A stretch of 64,000 nucleotides of DNA from Saccharospirillaceae bacterium. Its GTDB lineage: Bacteria; Pseudomonadota; Gammaproteobacteria; Pseudomonadales; Oceanobacteraceae. The stretch is from positions 62,001-126,000 of the forward strand of contig JAJOJJ010000014.1 in NCBI GenBank assembly GCA_021208685.1. Reading direction: 5' to 3'. Positions 8,697 through 17,916 of the stretch are shown here, in pieces. The notes under the pieces are model-generated. The model saw only the letters and a program-made list of their open reading frames with translations. It was not told the DNA's origin and made no database searches. The position numbers and the translations under genes were made by a program. Numbering within the stretch: the first letter of the stretch is position 1; the number at the start of each line of letters is the position of its first letter.

Positions 8697-11411
8697 TCAC
8701 AGAGGGTACATTCGTTTTCTCTGCCAGGCATACTTGAGCGGATTGAGGTTCTTACCCACCTCAACCACGCCTTCGTCCATATTGTGGTGTGCACTGAAGC
8801 CCAGCCGCTCCGCCAGCTTCAGCATGCCGCCATTGTGTGGCAGCACTGTTCCGAAGATCTGCAATACGCCGCGCTCGGTCAGATAAGTAATAATGCCCTG
8901 CATCAGTCTGAGCCCCAGCCCTTCTCCACGGCAGTTATCATCGATGATGACGGAGAATTCAGCGGCCACATCATCAGCATCGATATACACCCGGACAACG
9001 CCATACAGCTCACCGTCCCGCAGCGCTACAAAAGCCATTTCGCGGTCGTAATCAATCTGGGTAAAACGGGCAAGCTCACGATGATCAAACTGGCGGCGCG
9101 CTGAGAAAAATCGCAGGCGCAGAGACTCCGGGCTCAAGCGCTGATAAAAACGTTCCAGAGCGGGTTCATCTTCAGCACGGATAGGCCGGATGTCATAAGC
9201 ATTGCCATTGCGGCTTTCATAGTGACTTTCCAGCTCTTTGGGGTACGGCATGATGGCGCTCTTGGCCGGATGCCCTACTTCACCGGCCACACCGATGATC
9301 ATGTAGCGACCGACCTGACGACGTATGGCATTCACTTCAAGACCAGCCATCCAGGGATGATTCAGCGCCATGTGCGACAAGGCAACCAGCCAGCGCTCCA
9401 GAGTCACCAGCTCACGCTCAATGTTGTCTGAGCGCTCATTCAGAACTTCATAAAAATGACTGCGCTTAATCAGCTTCTCCGCCAGATTGGCATTCAGTGG
9501 TGGCAGCGCGACCTGACGATCCACCAGAATATCAGCCGTTGAACCTCCGCCACCAAAGAACAGATAGGGACCGATCTCGGAATCCCGGCCAATGCCGAAG
9601 GAAAACTGCAGATTATCCAGCGCGCGATGCATGGTTTGCAGGGTGTAGCCCAGAACCGGACTGTTGGGAAAGGCAACCGCAATCTTGCTTTCCAGCTCTT
9701 CCGCAGCATTGGTAACATCCTCGATGCTCTTCAGCTCGCGCGCAACCGAGCGCAGACGTTCCCGCGGGTTATTGCCATACGCAAAAGGATACAGATAGTC
9801 GCGGTGATGAACACGCAACACCCAGGGGCCTTTCACTTCATCAGCAACCGCCAGCAATTCTGACAGAGAGGAGCGGTAACGGTTTTCGGCACAGGAAAAG
9901 CCATAAGCATTGAGCAGATCCCAGACGTGCCCCGGCAGCAGATAATCCCCCGGGCGATGCACGGCCAGAATGGCTTTATCGACCTCGGTATGTACCGAAG
10001 AAATCGGGATTTCCAGACTCTCCGGCGTCTCGCGCAGCAGATCCTGAGTACGCTGGTGCTGCACCATGTACATGTATGACTTAATGGCATTATCCGGGGT
10101 ATCAAACGTCGGGATGCCGTGCTGATCAAAGCATTCGCGGGACGTTTCTACCGAGTACTCCCCCATCCAGCTGGTCAGCACACTCTTATTGCTGTGCTGG
10201 GCAATTTTCACCAGGGTTTCGGCGTTGGCCAGCGGGTCTGACCCCAGGCTTGGAATATAAATCACCAGCAGGGCATCGACCTGCCGGTCACGCAGAACAG
10301 TATTGGCGACCGCCGCCAGTTGTTGCGGTTTCAGTTCCGGATTGAGCAATACCGGATTATCGGTTTTGACGTATTCAGGCAACAGGCTGCGCAGATGCGT
10401 ACGGGTCTCTTCTGACAGGGTTGCCAGCCGCCCTTTATCATGCAGCAAGCGATCCATCGCCAGTATCGCCGGCCCCCGGCCATTGGCAATGATGGCCAGA
10501 CGCGGACCAAAGCTCTCGCGGCGGCGGCTGAGGGCATCCACGCAATCGAACAGCTCATCCGTTGCGGACACCCGCAAGACCCCGGCCCGGGCCAGGGTTT
10601 CATCCACCAGAGCATCACGGGAACGTAACCCTTTCGGACTGGCGATGCGATTCAGAGGATTTTCCTGAAAACGGTTGCTTTTAACCGCCAGCACCAGTTT
10701 GTGCCGCGAGGCCGCGCGCAATGCACGGATCAGGGCTTTACCTGAGCCAATTTCATCCAATTGAATCAGCAGCGTACGCACCTGAGGCTCCTGCACGATG
10801 TAGTCAATCAGATCCGGCAGAGTGACATCCTGACTCTTCCCCAGCGTCAGTACGTGAGAAAAGCCGATATTTCGGCTGAACGCCCAATCCATAACGCCTG
10901 AAGCCAGCGTGCCCGATTGCCCAACGTAGGCGATGTGGCCGCTGCGTACCGGCACATGCAGAAAGCTGGCATTCAGCTTACGTCCGGGGATCACCATGCC
11001 CAGACAATCCGGCCCCAGTATCCGCATACGGGTCTGCTGAATCACCTGGTTAAGACGGTCTGACGAGGGCCGGAACTGCCAGGAGCGGGTGCGGGCAATA
11101 CCACCGGTTAACAGCATTGCAGCGCCAACATTTTTGCTGTGAAGCTGTTTGATGATTTTCGGCACGGTTTCCGCCGGAGTGCAGATAATCGCCAGATCAA
11201 CCGCCCCGTCCAGCTGACCGATACGGGCCAGAGCGGGGATGCCATAAACCTCTTTATACCCTCGGGAATTGACCGGAATAATAATGCCGGGGTATTCACC
11301 ATTGATCAGATTGCGCACAATAGCGCCGCCAAGACTGCCGACCCGCTCAGAGGCACCGATGACAGCAATGGATTTGGGCTGAAAAAATAACTCGAGAGAG
11401 CGGGTTCCCAT
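8697..11411 (-). CDS. Pat/PatZ-type protein lysine acetyltransferase (acyl-CoA synthetase-like plus GNAT)
   Basis: This 904-residue protein has three parts. Residues ~1-130 are a CoA-binding Rossmann domain (FFQPKSIAVIGASERVGSLG). The middle is an NDP-forming acyl-CoA-synthetase-like and ATP-grasp-like portion. The C-terminal GNAT acetyltransferase domain lies at about 745-890 (IRPIRAEDEPALERFYQRLS, then CRGEGLGLRLMQ for acetyl-CoA binding). Family members (E. coli PatZ/YfiQ, Salmonella Pat, ~886 residues) acetylate lysines of metabolic enzymes such as acetyl-CoA synthetase; the synthetase part is regulatory. Start: ATG with AAGGA nine bases upstream. It is divergent, at 81 bases, from a deacetylase-family gene, which suggests opposing activities. 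Confidence 0.92.
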   Translation of the reverse strand: MGTRSLELFFQPKSIAVIGASERVGSLGGAIVRNLINGEYPGIIIPVNSRGYKEVYGIPALARIGQLDGAVDLAIICTPAETVPKIIKQLHSKNVGAAMLLTGGIARTRSWQFRPSSDRLNQVIQQTRMRILGPDCLGMVIPGRKLNASFLHVPVRSGHIAYVGQSGTLASGVMDWAFSRNIGFSHVLTLGKSQDVTLPDLIDYIVQEPQVRTLLIQLDEIGSGKALIRALRAASRHKLVLAVKSNRFQENPLNRIASPKGLRSRDALVDETLARAGVLRVSATDELFDCVDALSRRRESFGPRLAIIANGRGPAILAMDRLLHDKGRLATLSEETRTHLRSLLPEYVKTDNPVLLNPELKPQQLAAVANTVLRDRQVDALLVIYIPSLGSDPLANAETLVKIAQHSNKSVLTSWMGEYSVETSRECFDQHGIPTFDTPDNAIKSYMYMVQHQRTQDLLRETPESLEIPISSVHTEVDKAILAVHRPGDYLLPGHVWDLLNAYGFSCAENRYRSSLSELLAVADEVKGPWVLRVHHRDYLYPFAYGNNPRERLRSVARELKSIEDVTNAAEELESKIAVAFPNSPVLGYTLQTMHRALDNLQFSFGIGRDSEIGPYLFFGGGGSTADILVDRQVALPPLNANLAEKLIKRSHFYEVLNERSDNIERELVTLERWLVALSHMALNHPWMAGLEVNAIRRQVGRYMIIGVAGEVGHPAKSAIMPYPKELESHYESRNGNAYDIRPIRAEDEPALERFYQRLSPESLRLRFFSARRQFDHRELARFTQIDYDREMAFVALRDGELYGVVRVYIDADDVAAEFSVIIDDNCRGEGLGLRLMQGIITYLTERGVLQIFGTVLPHNGGMLKLAERLGFSAHHNMDEGVVEVGKNLNPLKYAWQRKRMYPL

Positions 11412-11492
11412 AAGGAATGATCCTTAAGTTTAGTTGGCGTAAACACAGGCCCTAGATACACTGGGCAAACAAAAAGACAAAAATTACCCTAT

Positions 11493-12419
11493 ATGACCAC
11501 TGCCTACTACTCCTTCCAGCAGCATTTCGAGCACGATACCGGCGACGATCACCCGGAACATGCGATGCGGATTCTGGCGATTGAACAACAGCTCAAATCA
11601 CGTGGGCTTTGGCAACAACTGGCGATCATTGACGGCCAGAGTGCACACACACCAGACATCTTGCGTGCTCACAGTCCTGGTTATTTTGAGCAGTTACAGC
11701 TGATTCAGCCAAAGCAGGGGCATATTTACGTCGACGAGGATACACCAATGTCCTCCGGCAGCCTTGACGCAGCTCTCTATTCCGCCGGAACCAGTACGCT
11801 CGCTCTGGATGACATTATGAGCGGCAAATATGACAACGCGTTTGTATCCGTGCGCCCCCCCGGCCACCACGCGGAGCACCGCAAAAGCATGGGGTTCTGC
11901 TTTTTTAACAACGTTGCTATCAGCGCTTTACGAGCAGCGGATGTTCACCATGCCCAGCGCATCGCCATTCTGGATTTCGATGCGCATCAGGGAAATGGCA
12001 CCGTCGACATCCTTAAAAATGATCCGAGGTTTTTAATCTGCTCAAGCTTTCAGCACCCGTTCTACCCCTACACCCACTACCAGGTCGGAAAGTACAGCAA
12101 TCTGGTGAATGTTCACCTGAATGCCGGTGCAGGCAGTGAAGAATTCCGCAGCAAAGTGGAAGAGTTCTGGACTCCCGCCCTGCGTGGTTTTGCACCGGAT
12201 GTCATTATTGTTTCGGCGGGTTTTGATGCTCACCGCGACGACCCGATGGCAGAGCTCTGCCTGCTGGATGACGATTACCGCTGGATCGGACGCTGGATTC
12301 AGGACTATGCACAATCACGCACCATCCCATGGATGGCCATTCTGGAAGGTGGGTACAACCTGAATGCCCTTGGGCGCTCGGTATCTGAATTCATCGGTGA
12401 GATGCTGCACAAAGCATGA
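11493..12419 (+). CDS. Histone deacetylase family protein (class II/acetoin-utilisation type)
   Basis: This 308-residue enzyme has the arginase/deacetylase fold. The catalytic histidine pair is in RPPGHHAE (H125, H126). Zinc ligands are expected at D163 and H165 (DFDAHQGNG) and D245 ([11 protein letters not shown]), and the glycine-rich EGGYN loop is near the C-terminus. Bacterial members remove acetyl or other acyl groups from lysines, polyamines or acetoin-pathway proteins. The substrate cannot be told from sequence. Its divergence from a Pat-type acetyltransferase makes a protein lysine deacetylase role plausible. Confidence 0.9.
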   Translation: MTTAYYSFQQHFEHDTGDDHPEHAMRILAIEQQLKSRGLWQQLAIIDGQSAHTPDILRAHSPGYFEQLQLIQPKQGHIYVDEDTPMSSGSLDAALYSAGTSTLALDDIMSGKYDNAFVSVRPPGHHAEHRKSMGFCFFNNVAISALRAADVHHAQRIAILDFDAHQGNGTVDILKNDPRFLICSSFQHPFYPYTHYQVGKYSNLVNVHLNAGAGSEEFRSKVEEFWTPALRGFAPDVIIVSAGFDAHRDDPMAELCLLDDDYRWIGRWIQDYAQSRTIPWMAILEGGYNLNALGRSVSEFIGEMLHKA

Positions 12420-12511
12420 CTGCCCGCTTTGTGCACTTACCAAGCGATACAGAATAAACACATAACTACAACACCAGCAGAACCCAACCTGAGTCATTCT
12501 GATTGCCGTCA

Positions 12512-12676
12512 ATGCAACGGAATTTCATCATGCTCAATAAGCGCCCTGCCCCACACCAGGAAGACGTCTCTGTATCACCGGTGTTGCTGACCAGAATCTA
12601 TCAGGCTGAATGGCTGGCGATTGCTCTGGTTGCTGGCGGTAGTCTTTATCTGCTGATTCAGGCAATCCAATCCTGA
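12512..12676 (+). CDS. Small single-pass membrane protein (hypothetical)
   Basis: This 54-codon frame encodes a hydrophilic N-terminus followed by a hydrophobic stretch (LAIALVAGGSLYLLIQAI) long enough for one membrane helix. Start is ambiguous: ATG at 12512, or the ATG at 12530 (48 residues), which has ACGGA upstream. It lies 92 bases after the deacetylase gene on the same strand, and a terminator follows 14 bases after the stop. I recognise no family; the size, helix and placement before a terminator are the only support. Confidence 0.45.
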   Translation: MQRNFIMLNKRPAPHQEDVSVSPVLLTRIYQAEWLAIALVAGGSLYLLIQAIQS

Positions 12677-12689
12677 GAATAACCGCCAT

Positions 12690-12718
12690 AAAAAAAGCCA
12701 GCGCAAGCGCTGGCTTTT
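12690..12718. terminator. Bidirectional intrinsic terminator
   Basis: AAAGCCAGCGC-AA-GCGCTGGCTTT is a near-perfect hairpin. It is followed on the reverse strand by a run of T and on the forward strand by four T. It terminates the tRNA-Ser transcript (reverse strand) and probably the small ORF to its left. Confidence 0.88.
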
Positions 12719-12725
12719 CAGTGTT

Positions 12726-12815
12726 TGGCGGAGGGATAGGGATTCGAACCCTAGATAGGGATTAACCTATGCCGGTTTTCAAGACCGGTGCTTTTAACCA
12801 CTCAGCCATCCCTCC
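12726..12815 (-). tRNA. tRNA-Ser (anticodon UGA)
   Basis: This is a 90-base reverse-strand tRNA with acceptor stem GGAGGGA, discriminator G, encoded CCA, a long variable arm, and anticodon UGA on a CCGGU/ACCGG stem. It stands alone between the terminator at 12690 and the tus operon. Confidence 0.97.
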
Positions 12816-12958
12816 AAACAGTGCGCGTATAATACTCGACTAATTTTCCGGGTCAATACTTTTTTTTATAAATCAACACGATAGCGGTAAACGAGTCGTC
12901 TGCTTTGCATTAATAGCGCAGCCGATTACCATAGCACCAACCTGTCCGGACTCATCCC

Positions 12959-13348
12959 ATGGCTACTTTTTCACTAATTCTTACACAAAGCCCATTCAGC
13001 GGGGCGTCCCATATCCTGGCGCAGGATTTTGCCCGCACCCTGCTGACACAAGGCCACAGACTGCAACGTGTGTTTTTCTATCAGGATGCGGTTCTGGCCG
13101 GACTGAGCACACAGAATCCGCCTCAGGGACAGACTGCAGTCTGCCAGCAATGGCAAGCGCTGGCCGCCGGGCATGGCTTCCCTCTTCAGGTTTGTATTGC
13201 GAATGCATTACGCCGTGGCGTATCCGATAGCACGGAGCAGCAACGGTACAACCTGCCGGCGACCACTCTGGCAGCTGGGTTTGAACTGGCAGGACTGGGC
13301 GAGATGGCTGAGGCAGCCCTCGATTCCGACCGTATCATCGATTTCTGA
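12959..13348 (+). CDS. tusD: Sulfurtransferase complex subunit TusD
   Basis: At 129 residues this is the usual TusD length. TusBCD is a cytoplasmic hexameric sulfur relay that takes persulfide from TusA and hands it to TusE for MnmA-dependent 2-thiolation of uridine 34. The active-site cysteine lies in the conserved VCQQWQALAAGHGF segment followed by CIANALRRGV (about residues 60-85). It is first in a tight tusD-tusC-tusB-tusE-ybiB operon. MnmA, the end user, is encoded at 47014 in this window. Confidence 0.95.
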   Translation: MATFSLILTQSPFSGASHILAQDFARTLLTQGHRLQRVFFYQDAVLAGLSTQNPPQGQTAVCQQWQALAAGHGFPLQVCIANALRRGVSDSTEQQRYNLPATTLAAGFELAGLGEMAEAALDSDRIIDF

Positions 13349-13355
13349 GGTGTTA

Positions 13356-13703
13356 ATGAGCACGGTTTGCATCATGATCCGCAGCGCCCCCACGGCGGAG
13401 CCGGAGGCCCTTGAAATGGCCATGGCACTGGCTGCCTTTGAACACAGCGTCAGCCTGATTTTTCAGGGTGCCGGAATATTCTGGCTGCTGAACGCACAAG
13501 AAGCGCGTAAAGCCGGCGGTAAATCACCGGCCAAGCTCATCAGTGCACTGCCAATGTACGACTGTGACACCCTATTTTATGCCGAAGAGGATCTGCAGGC
13601 GCTTAACCTGCAACCATCCCAGCTGAGCCCGTTGGCAACTCCGCTCAGTGCCGTTGAAATCCCCGGTATCATCAGCAACGCACACCATTGCCTGAGTTTT
13701 TAA
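13356..13703 (+). CDS. tusC: Sulfurtransferase complex subunit TusC
   Basis: This is 115 residues from the ATG at 13356, seven bases after the tusD stop. The open frame extends upstream, but only this start gives the family N-terminus (MSTVCIMIRSAPTAEPEALE). The DsrF-like blocks EALEMAMALAAFEHSVSLIF and LPMYDCDTLFYAEEDL are typical. It is a subunit of the TusBCD sulfur relay. Confidence 0.93.
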   Translation: MSTVCIMIRSAPTAEPEALEMAMALAAFEHSVSLIFQGAGIFWLLNAQEARKAGGKSPAKLISALPMYDCDTLFYAEEDLQALNLQPSQLSPLATPLSAVEIPGIISNAHHCLSF

Positions 13704-13704
13704 T

Positions 13705-13995
13705 ATGACCCTGCATCTGGTATTTACCAGCCAAATCAGCATTCTGAGTCAGCTTGAACACGCGTTGTCGGCAGATGACAGCCTGATGTTTCTTGGCGAT
13801 GGTGTCTATATTCTGCACCAGCTCGGCCACCATCACTGGCACCGGCAAAACCCCTGTTATTACCGCACAGCCGACATCCGGCAGCGCGGCTTACCTGACA
13901 GTCTGCCGGGGGATCTCCGGGCAACGCCTGTGGATGACAGCCAATGGGTCGAGCTGTGCCTCAACCACTCGCGTACACTGAGCTGGAAGCTGTAA
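13705..13995 (+). CDS. tusB: Sulfurtransferase complex subunit TusB
   Basis: This is a 96-residue DsrH-like protein with the N-terminal MTLHLVF strand and LMFLGDGVYIL, the hallmark of TusB. It starts one base after the tusC stop and completes the TusBCD hexamer. Confidence 0.92.
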   Translation: MTLHLVFTSQISILSQLEHALSADDSLMFLGDGVYILHQLGHHHWHRQNPCYYRTADIRQRGLPDSLPGDLRATPVDDSQWVELCLNHSRTLSWKL

Positions 13996-13998
13996 CCA

Positions 13999-14313
13999 AT
14001 GATGGATGTACAACTCGATAATGACGGATTTCTGCAGAATCTGGATGATTGGTCAGAAGATGTCGCCACTGAGCTGGCACAGCGCGAAGGCATCACACTG
14101 ACCCCGGAGCATTGGGAAATCCTGTGGGCGCTGCGCGATTTTTATCAGCAATTTGATCTTGCACCGGCCATGCGCCCGCTGACAAAACACCTGAAACACA
14201 CACTGGGAACGGAGAAATCCGGCAGCATCTATTTACTGACCCTGTTTCCCGGCAGCCCGGCCAAAATCGCCGCCAAAATTGCCGGATTACCCCGACCGGA
14301 GAATTGTCTTTGA
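13999..14313 (+). CDS. tusE: TusE/DsrC family sulfurtransferase
   Basis: This 104-residue protein of the DsrC fold receives persulfide from TusBCD and passes it to MnmA. The family blocks DNDGFLQNLDDWSEDVA and LTPEHWEILWALRDFY are present. The catalytic cysteine is the penultimate residue (C103, ending NCL). The second cysteine that true dissimilatory DsrC carries about ten residues earlier is absent, so this is TusE rather than a sulfite-reduction DsrC. It starts three bases after tusB; its end overlaps the next start. Confidence 0.94.
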   Translation: MMDVQLDNDGFLQNLDDWSEDVATELAQREGITLTPEHWEILWALRDFYQQFDLAPAMRPLTKHLKHTLGTEKSGSIYLLTLFPGSPAKIAAKIAGLPRPENCL

Positions 14314-15296
14314 GCCCGCAACACATACTGGCGGATTACGTCCGCATTCTGGCGCGGGGCAAAAACGCCAGCCGCAGCATGAGCTACGAAGAAGCCCGCT
14401 TCACCATGCAACGCATGCTGGCCGGAGACTATGAGCCAGAGCAGCTCGGCGCTATTTTCATGCTGATGCGGGTCAAGGAAGAAAGCCCGGAAGAACTGGC
14501 TGGCTTCGCCGCCGCGATTAATGAACTCTGGCCTGAGGACATTGCAGCGGATCTGATCTGGCCCAGCTATGCCGGTAAACGACGCCAGCCACTCTGGTGT
14601 TTTCTGTCAGCCGTACTGCTGAGTCAGATGGGATATCGCATCCTGTTTCATGGCACAGAATCTCATACAGCTGGCCGGCTCTATTCTGCCGAGGTTTTTG
14701 CCCATTTCCGCTTACCGGTCGCGGCATCCATGGCCGACCTCCGGTTATTGTCGGCGGCCAGCCCTCTGATGTATCTGCCTTGTGCGGTTCTTAATGCACA
14801 ACTGCAACGCTGGCTGTCGCTGAAATCGATCTTAGGTGTCCGCTCGCCCATTAATACCGTGATGAAAACCATTGCCCCGGCCGGTATCCCCAGCGTTCAG
14901 GGAGTATTTCATCCGAATTATGCAGATACACACATCGATGCCGCCCGCCTGAATCAGGGCAATGCCGTGGTCATCAAAGGAGAAGGCGGCGAATTTGAGG
15001 TCAACCCGGAAAGAGATTGCATCGCCCGAACGCTGTTTGATGGCGTCTCCGGTGACATTCACATCCCCAAGCTGGCCTCGCATATTCAGGATAAACCTCA
15101 GGATGTAAGCATCCATTGGCTGGAGCAGGTCTGGAGCGGACTAACCGACAATGATTACGCCACGCACGCCATCCTCCACACAGCGGCTCTTGCACTGTGC
15201 GCCATTGAAAGAAGCAACGACATTGAAACCCTGACGCAGCGCTGCCGGGATGCATGGAGCACAAGAAACAGGAGTATAGCGTTCAGTTGCAGCTGA
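14304..15296 (+). CDS. ybiB: YbiB/TrpD2-like glycosyl transferase family protein
   Basis: This 330-residue protein resembles anthranilate phosphoribosyltransferase. The N-terminal helical part has SMSYEEARFTMQRMLAGDYE and QLGAIFMLMRVKEESPEELA. E. coli YbiB (TrpD2) binds single-stranded nucleic acid and is not a tryptophan enzyme; no phosphoribosyltransferase activity should be assumed. The start is a TTG (14304, or 14310) overlapping the tusE stop, so translation is coupled to the sulfur-relay operon. Confidence 0.82.
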   Translation: MSLSPQHILADYVRILARGKNASRSMSYEEARFTMQRMLAGDYEPEQLGAIFMLMRVKEESPEELAGFAAAINELWPEDIAADLIWPSYAGKRRQPLWCFLSAVLLSQMGYRILFHGTESHTAGRLYSAEVFAHFRLPVAASMADLRLLSAASPLMYLPCAVLNAQLQRWLSLKSILGVRSPINTVMKTIAPAGIPSVQGVFHPNYADTHIDAARLNQGNAVVIKGEGGEFEVNPERDCIARTLFDGVSGDIHIPKLASHIQDKPQDVSIHWLEQVWSGLTDNDYATHAILHTAALALCAIERSNDIETLTQRCRDAWSTRNRSIAFSCS

Positions 15297-15423
15297 CTTT
15301 TTTCGGCGCCCCGAAGGATGCGAAGGTGCATCGATTCATTGAATTCATTTAGAATTCACCGCCATTCGGGCCGCCCTATTAGCCGAAATATTTATCAATT
15401 CATTTATCAGGACGATCTTTGAC

Positions 15424-17004
15424 ATGGCTACCGCTAAGCGCAGTCTGATGTGGGTGATTTTTCATACAGCGGCCATTGTCTTTGTTTTCATCAATCTGGC
15501 AACCGGATTGCGGATTGCCATCCTGACCAAGCCTGAGCTGTCATGGCTTTCAGCCCTGTTACCACAAGGCGAGTTACATACCCTGCACATTGCGGTTGGC
15601 TGCGGACTCACTGCATTAGCCTTGGCCTATCTTCTGCAACGCTGGTTAAAACCCGACAAGCGCAACAGCCCCCGAGCAAGGGCTAAAAACTATCATTACT
15701 GGATAACCTGGTACGGTTATCTTGTTATTATTCTGACGATGTTCAGTGGCTGGCTGCTGCTGAGCGACCAAAACAACCGTGTGGCGAATGTCGATCTGCA
15801 TTTTTATGCGGCTCTGGCGTTTATAACGTACCTGTTCTTACATGGGGGTGCTTACTTTACCGAGTATGGAATCTCAGCCCTGAAGCGGATAATACTTCCG
15901 GGCTGCGAAAAACGGACAGGCCATGTCTTATGGATCGTTCTGACGCTGAGTGGCGGCATCGGACTATGGTATGCACTCGGACAAAAGCCTCAAACCCCAC
16001 TCGAAGTATTTCCTGTCAACATTTCCGACCTGATCACCATTGATGGCAATGCGAACGAGCCGGTTTGGCAGCAGGTGGAAGGTCTTAAAGTACACACCCG
16101 GGGCGGTGCCAATTTCATGAATGGTGCGACCGATGTCACGATCAAAGCCATAGAAAATGGCGTTGAATTGTTTTTGCACGTCAGCTGGGATGATCCTACT
16201 CACAGCATCAGACACCTGCCGTTGCTGAAAACGGAGCATGGCTGGCAAGTACAGCAAAACGGGTTTCATCAGTTCGACGAAGTGGAGTTCTACGAAGATA
16301 AGTTCGCTCTGTTGCTCTCTCAAAGCTGCGAGGCTGGCGGCGACGGCACGATGCATTTAGGGCCGAACCCCTTGGCCGATAAGCCCGGCAACTGGCATGG
16401 GAAAGGTTACCATTACGCTGACGATGGCATCGTGCGTGACCTGTGGCACTGGAAAGCGGTACGCACGAACGACATGTTTCTTGCCGACGATAATTTCATC
16501 GCAGCTCCCGCCTATGCACATCCGGGGGAACGCCGTTACACCGCGGGTTACCTGCCCGACGGTAAGGAATCCGGTGCCTATGTAATGAACTGGCAGTGGT
16601 ACAAACGCGACACTATTGTGCCCAAACGCATTCCTAAGGATATGGCTTTATTAGCGCCCTTTCAGTCCGCTGCGACAGAGAATTCACTGAACTGGGTGAT
16701 TCCCTGGTTTGATTACGAATCCTATCACGCAGACCAGGATACGTTTCCGGTCGGCACCCTGATGCCGTCAGTGATGTATCGTTCCAACCGGTTCGAGGGC
16801 GACCGTGCTGATGTACGAGCCCACGCCCTGTGGCGTGAGGGAAAATGGTCCATGGAGTTGTCACGCCGTCTGAACACGGGCTCCCGTTATGACGTAGCAC
16901 TGCACAGCGGAGTCTGCTTATGGGTATCGGCCTTTGACCGCAGCCAGATAGCCCACACCCGCCATCAACAGGCCATACGCCTGGAGTTCCAACGCCATGA
17001 TTAA
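15424..17004 (+). CDS. Cytochrome b561-like / ethylbenzene-dehydrogenase-related fusion protein
   Basis: This 526-residue protein is in two parts. Residues 1-200 contain about four or five hydrophobic helices with histidines at membrane edges (VIFHTAAIVF, LHTLHIAVGC, NVDLHFYAAL, LFLHGGAYF), as in di-heme cytochrome b561-type membrane anchors. Residues ~205-526 begin with a VNISDLITIDGNANEPVWQ block. This resembles the heme-binding gamma subunit of ethylbenzene/DMSO-reductase-family enzymes. The likely job is quinone-linked electron transfer to or from a periplasmic partner, but no molybdenum catalytic subunit is in the window. It is followed by an overlapping DUF1566 gene. Confidence 0.8.
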   Translation: MATAKRSLMWVIFHTAAIVFVFINLATGLRIAILTKPELSWLSALLPQGELHTLHIAVGCGLTALALAYLLQRWLKPDKRNSPRARAKNYHYWITWYGYLVIILTMFSGWLLLSDQNNRVANVDLHFYAALAFITYLFLHGGAYFTEYGISALKRIILPGCEKRTGHVLWIVLTLSGGIGLWYALGQKPQTPLEVFPVNISDLITIDGNANEPVWQQVEGLKVHTRGGANFMNGATDVTIKAIENGVELFLHVSWDDPTHSIRHLPLLKTEHGWQVQQNGFHQFDEVEFYEDKFALLLSQSCEAGGDGTMHLGPNPLADKPGNWHGKGYHYADDGIVRDLWHWKAVRTNDMFLADDNFIAAPAYAHPGERRYTAGYLPDGKESGAYVMNWQWYKRDTIVPKRIPKDMALLAPFQSAATENSLNWVIPWFDYESYHADQDTFPVGTLMPSVMYRSNRFEGDRADVRAHALWREGKWSMELSRRLNTGSRYDVALHSGVCLWVSAFDRSQIAHTRHQQAIRLEFQRHD

Positions 17005-17632
17005 GCGCGCTTTCCTTTTGACGGGCATCCTGTTAACCGCACTGACATGGGCCTGGTTGCATCCGCTGACGACGCCGGAGCCCACGGCGAGCCGGCTGAT
17101 AAAAGTCGATTCTGCAGGACAGCTGCTTGGTCCGTGGGAGGGCCCCTGGGCTTGTGTTTATGACCAACACACGGAGCTGCTCTGGGAACGCAAAACCGAC
17201 AGCGAAACGATTCACGACGGCTACTGGACATACTCCTGGTTCGACGGTGTACAGGGTGTTGCGAATATGGGCGACTGTTATTTTGAGCCGGATCGCTGCG
17301 ACACTCTGGATCTTCTGCAGCGTACTCATTCAGAAAACCTCTGCGGCGTATCCAACTGGCGTCTGCCCACCACCAGCGAGCTGCTGTCGCTGATCAGCCG
17401 TAACGGTAAACCTCAAGAACCGCTGATCGCCAAGGATTTTTTTCCGTTCACCCACCGTGGCGATTACTGGTCCAGCCAGGGAAAACAGCCGCTCAGCGGT
17501 ACTTTCCGCCATCTGGGTGAAGGGGCAACAGCCGTGAATTTCGGTAGCGGTGACGTGGTAAGCCTGCCGTATCGGAATGCGGCCTTTGTGCGACTGGTTG
17601 CGGAGGGTTTTAAAAAGCCGCTGCCGGATTGA
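16997..17632 (+). CDS. DUF1566 (Lcl-type C-terminal) domain exported protein
   Basis: This 211-residue protein has an N-terminal hydrophobic segment (FLLTGILLTALTWAWL) acting as signal peptide or anchor. A DUF1566 domain follows: VYDQHTELLWERKT, then CGVSNWRLPTTSELLSL, YWSSQ and a closing VRLVAE. Such domains are extracytoplasmic and poorly characterised. The start overlaps the cytochrome gene by eight bases, so the two are probably made together. Four cysteines in the mature part (ACVYD, GDCYF, DRCDT, NLCGV) could form disulfides in the periplasm. Confidence 0.8.
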   Translation: MIKRAFLLTGILLTALTWAWLHPLTTPEPTASRLIKVDSAGQLLGPWEGPWACVYDQHTELLWERKTDSETIHDGYWTYSWFDGVQGVANMGDCYFEPDRCDTLDLLQRTHSENLCGVSNWRLPTTSELLSLISRNGKPQEPLIAKDFFPFTHRGDYWSSQGKQPLSGTFRHLGEGATAVNFGSGDVVSLPYRNAAFVRLVAEGFKKPLPD

Positions 17633-17916
17633 TCGCACAATACGGATTGCTGAGGCCACTCCCGTAAACGTTGCATGCATGACTGAATCGAATTCACTTC
17701 TGAGGTTGCGTTCCACAACCATCAGGCCCGCCATCGGGCTTCACCCTCGCCCCCTGATTAATCTGCCGTCATCACCCGCCAAACGGCATGGTTGAGCAAA
17801 AACAGTCATCCAGTAAGTCACAATTTCTTAACGAATTGGTAATACCTGTTCAGCAGAATGCGCTGGTCAATTCTTATACCGACCGACTCCCACGCCTCAC
17901 AAAAAAGGAACACGCA

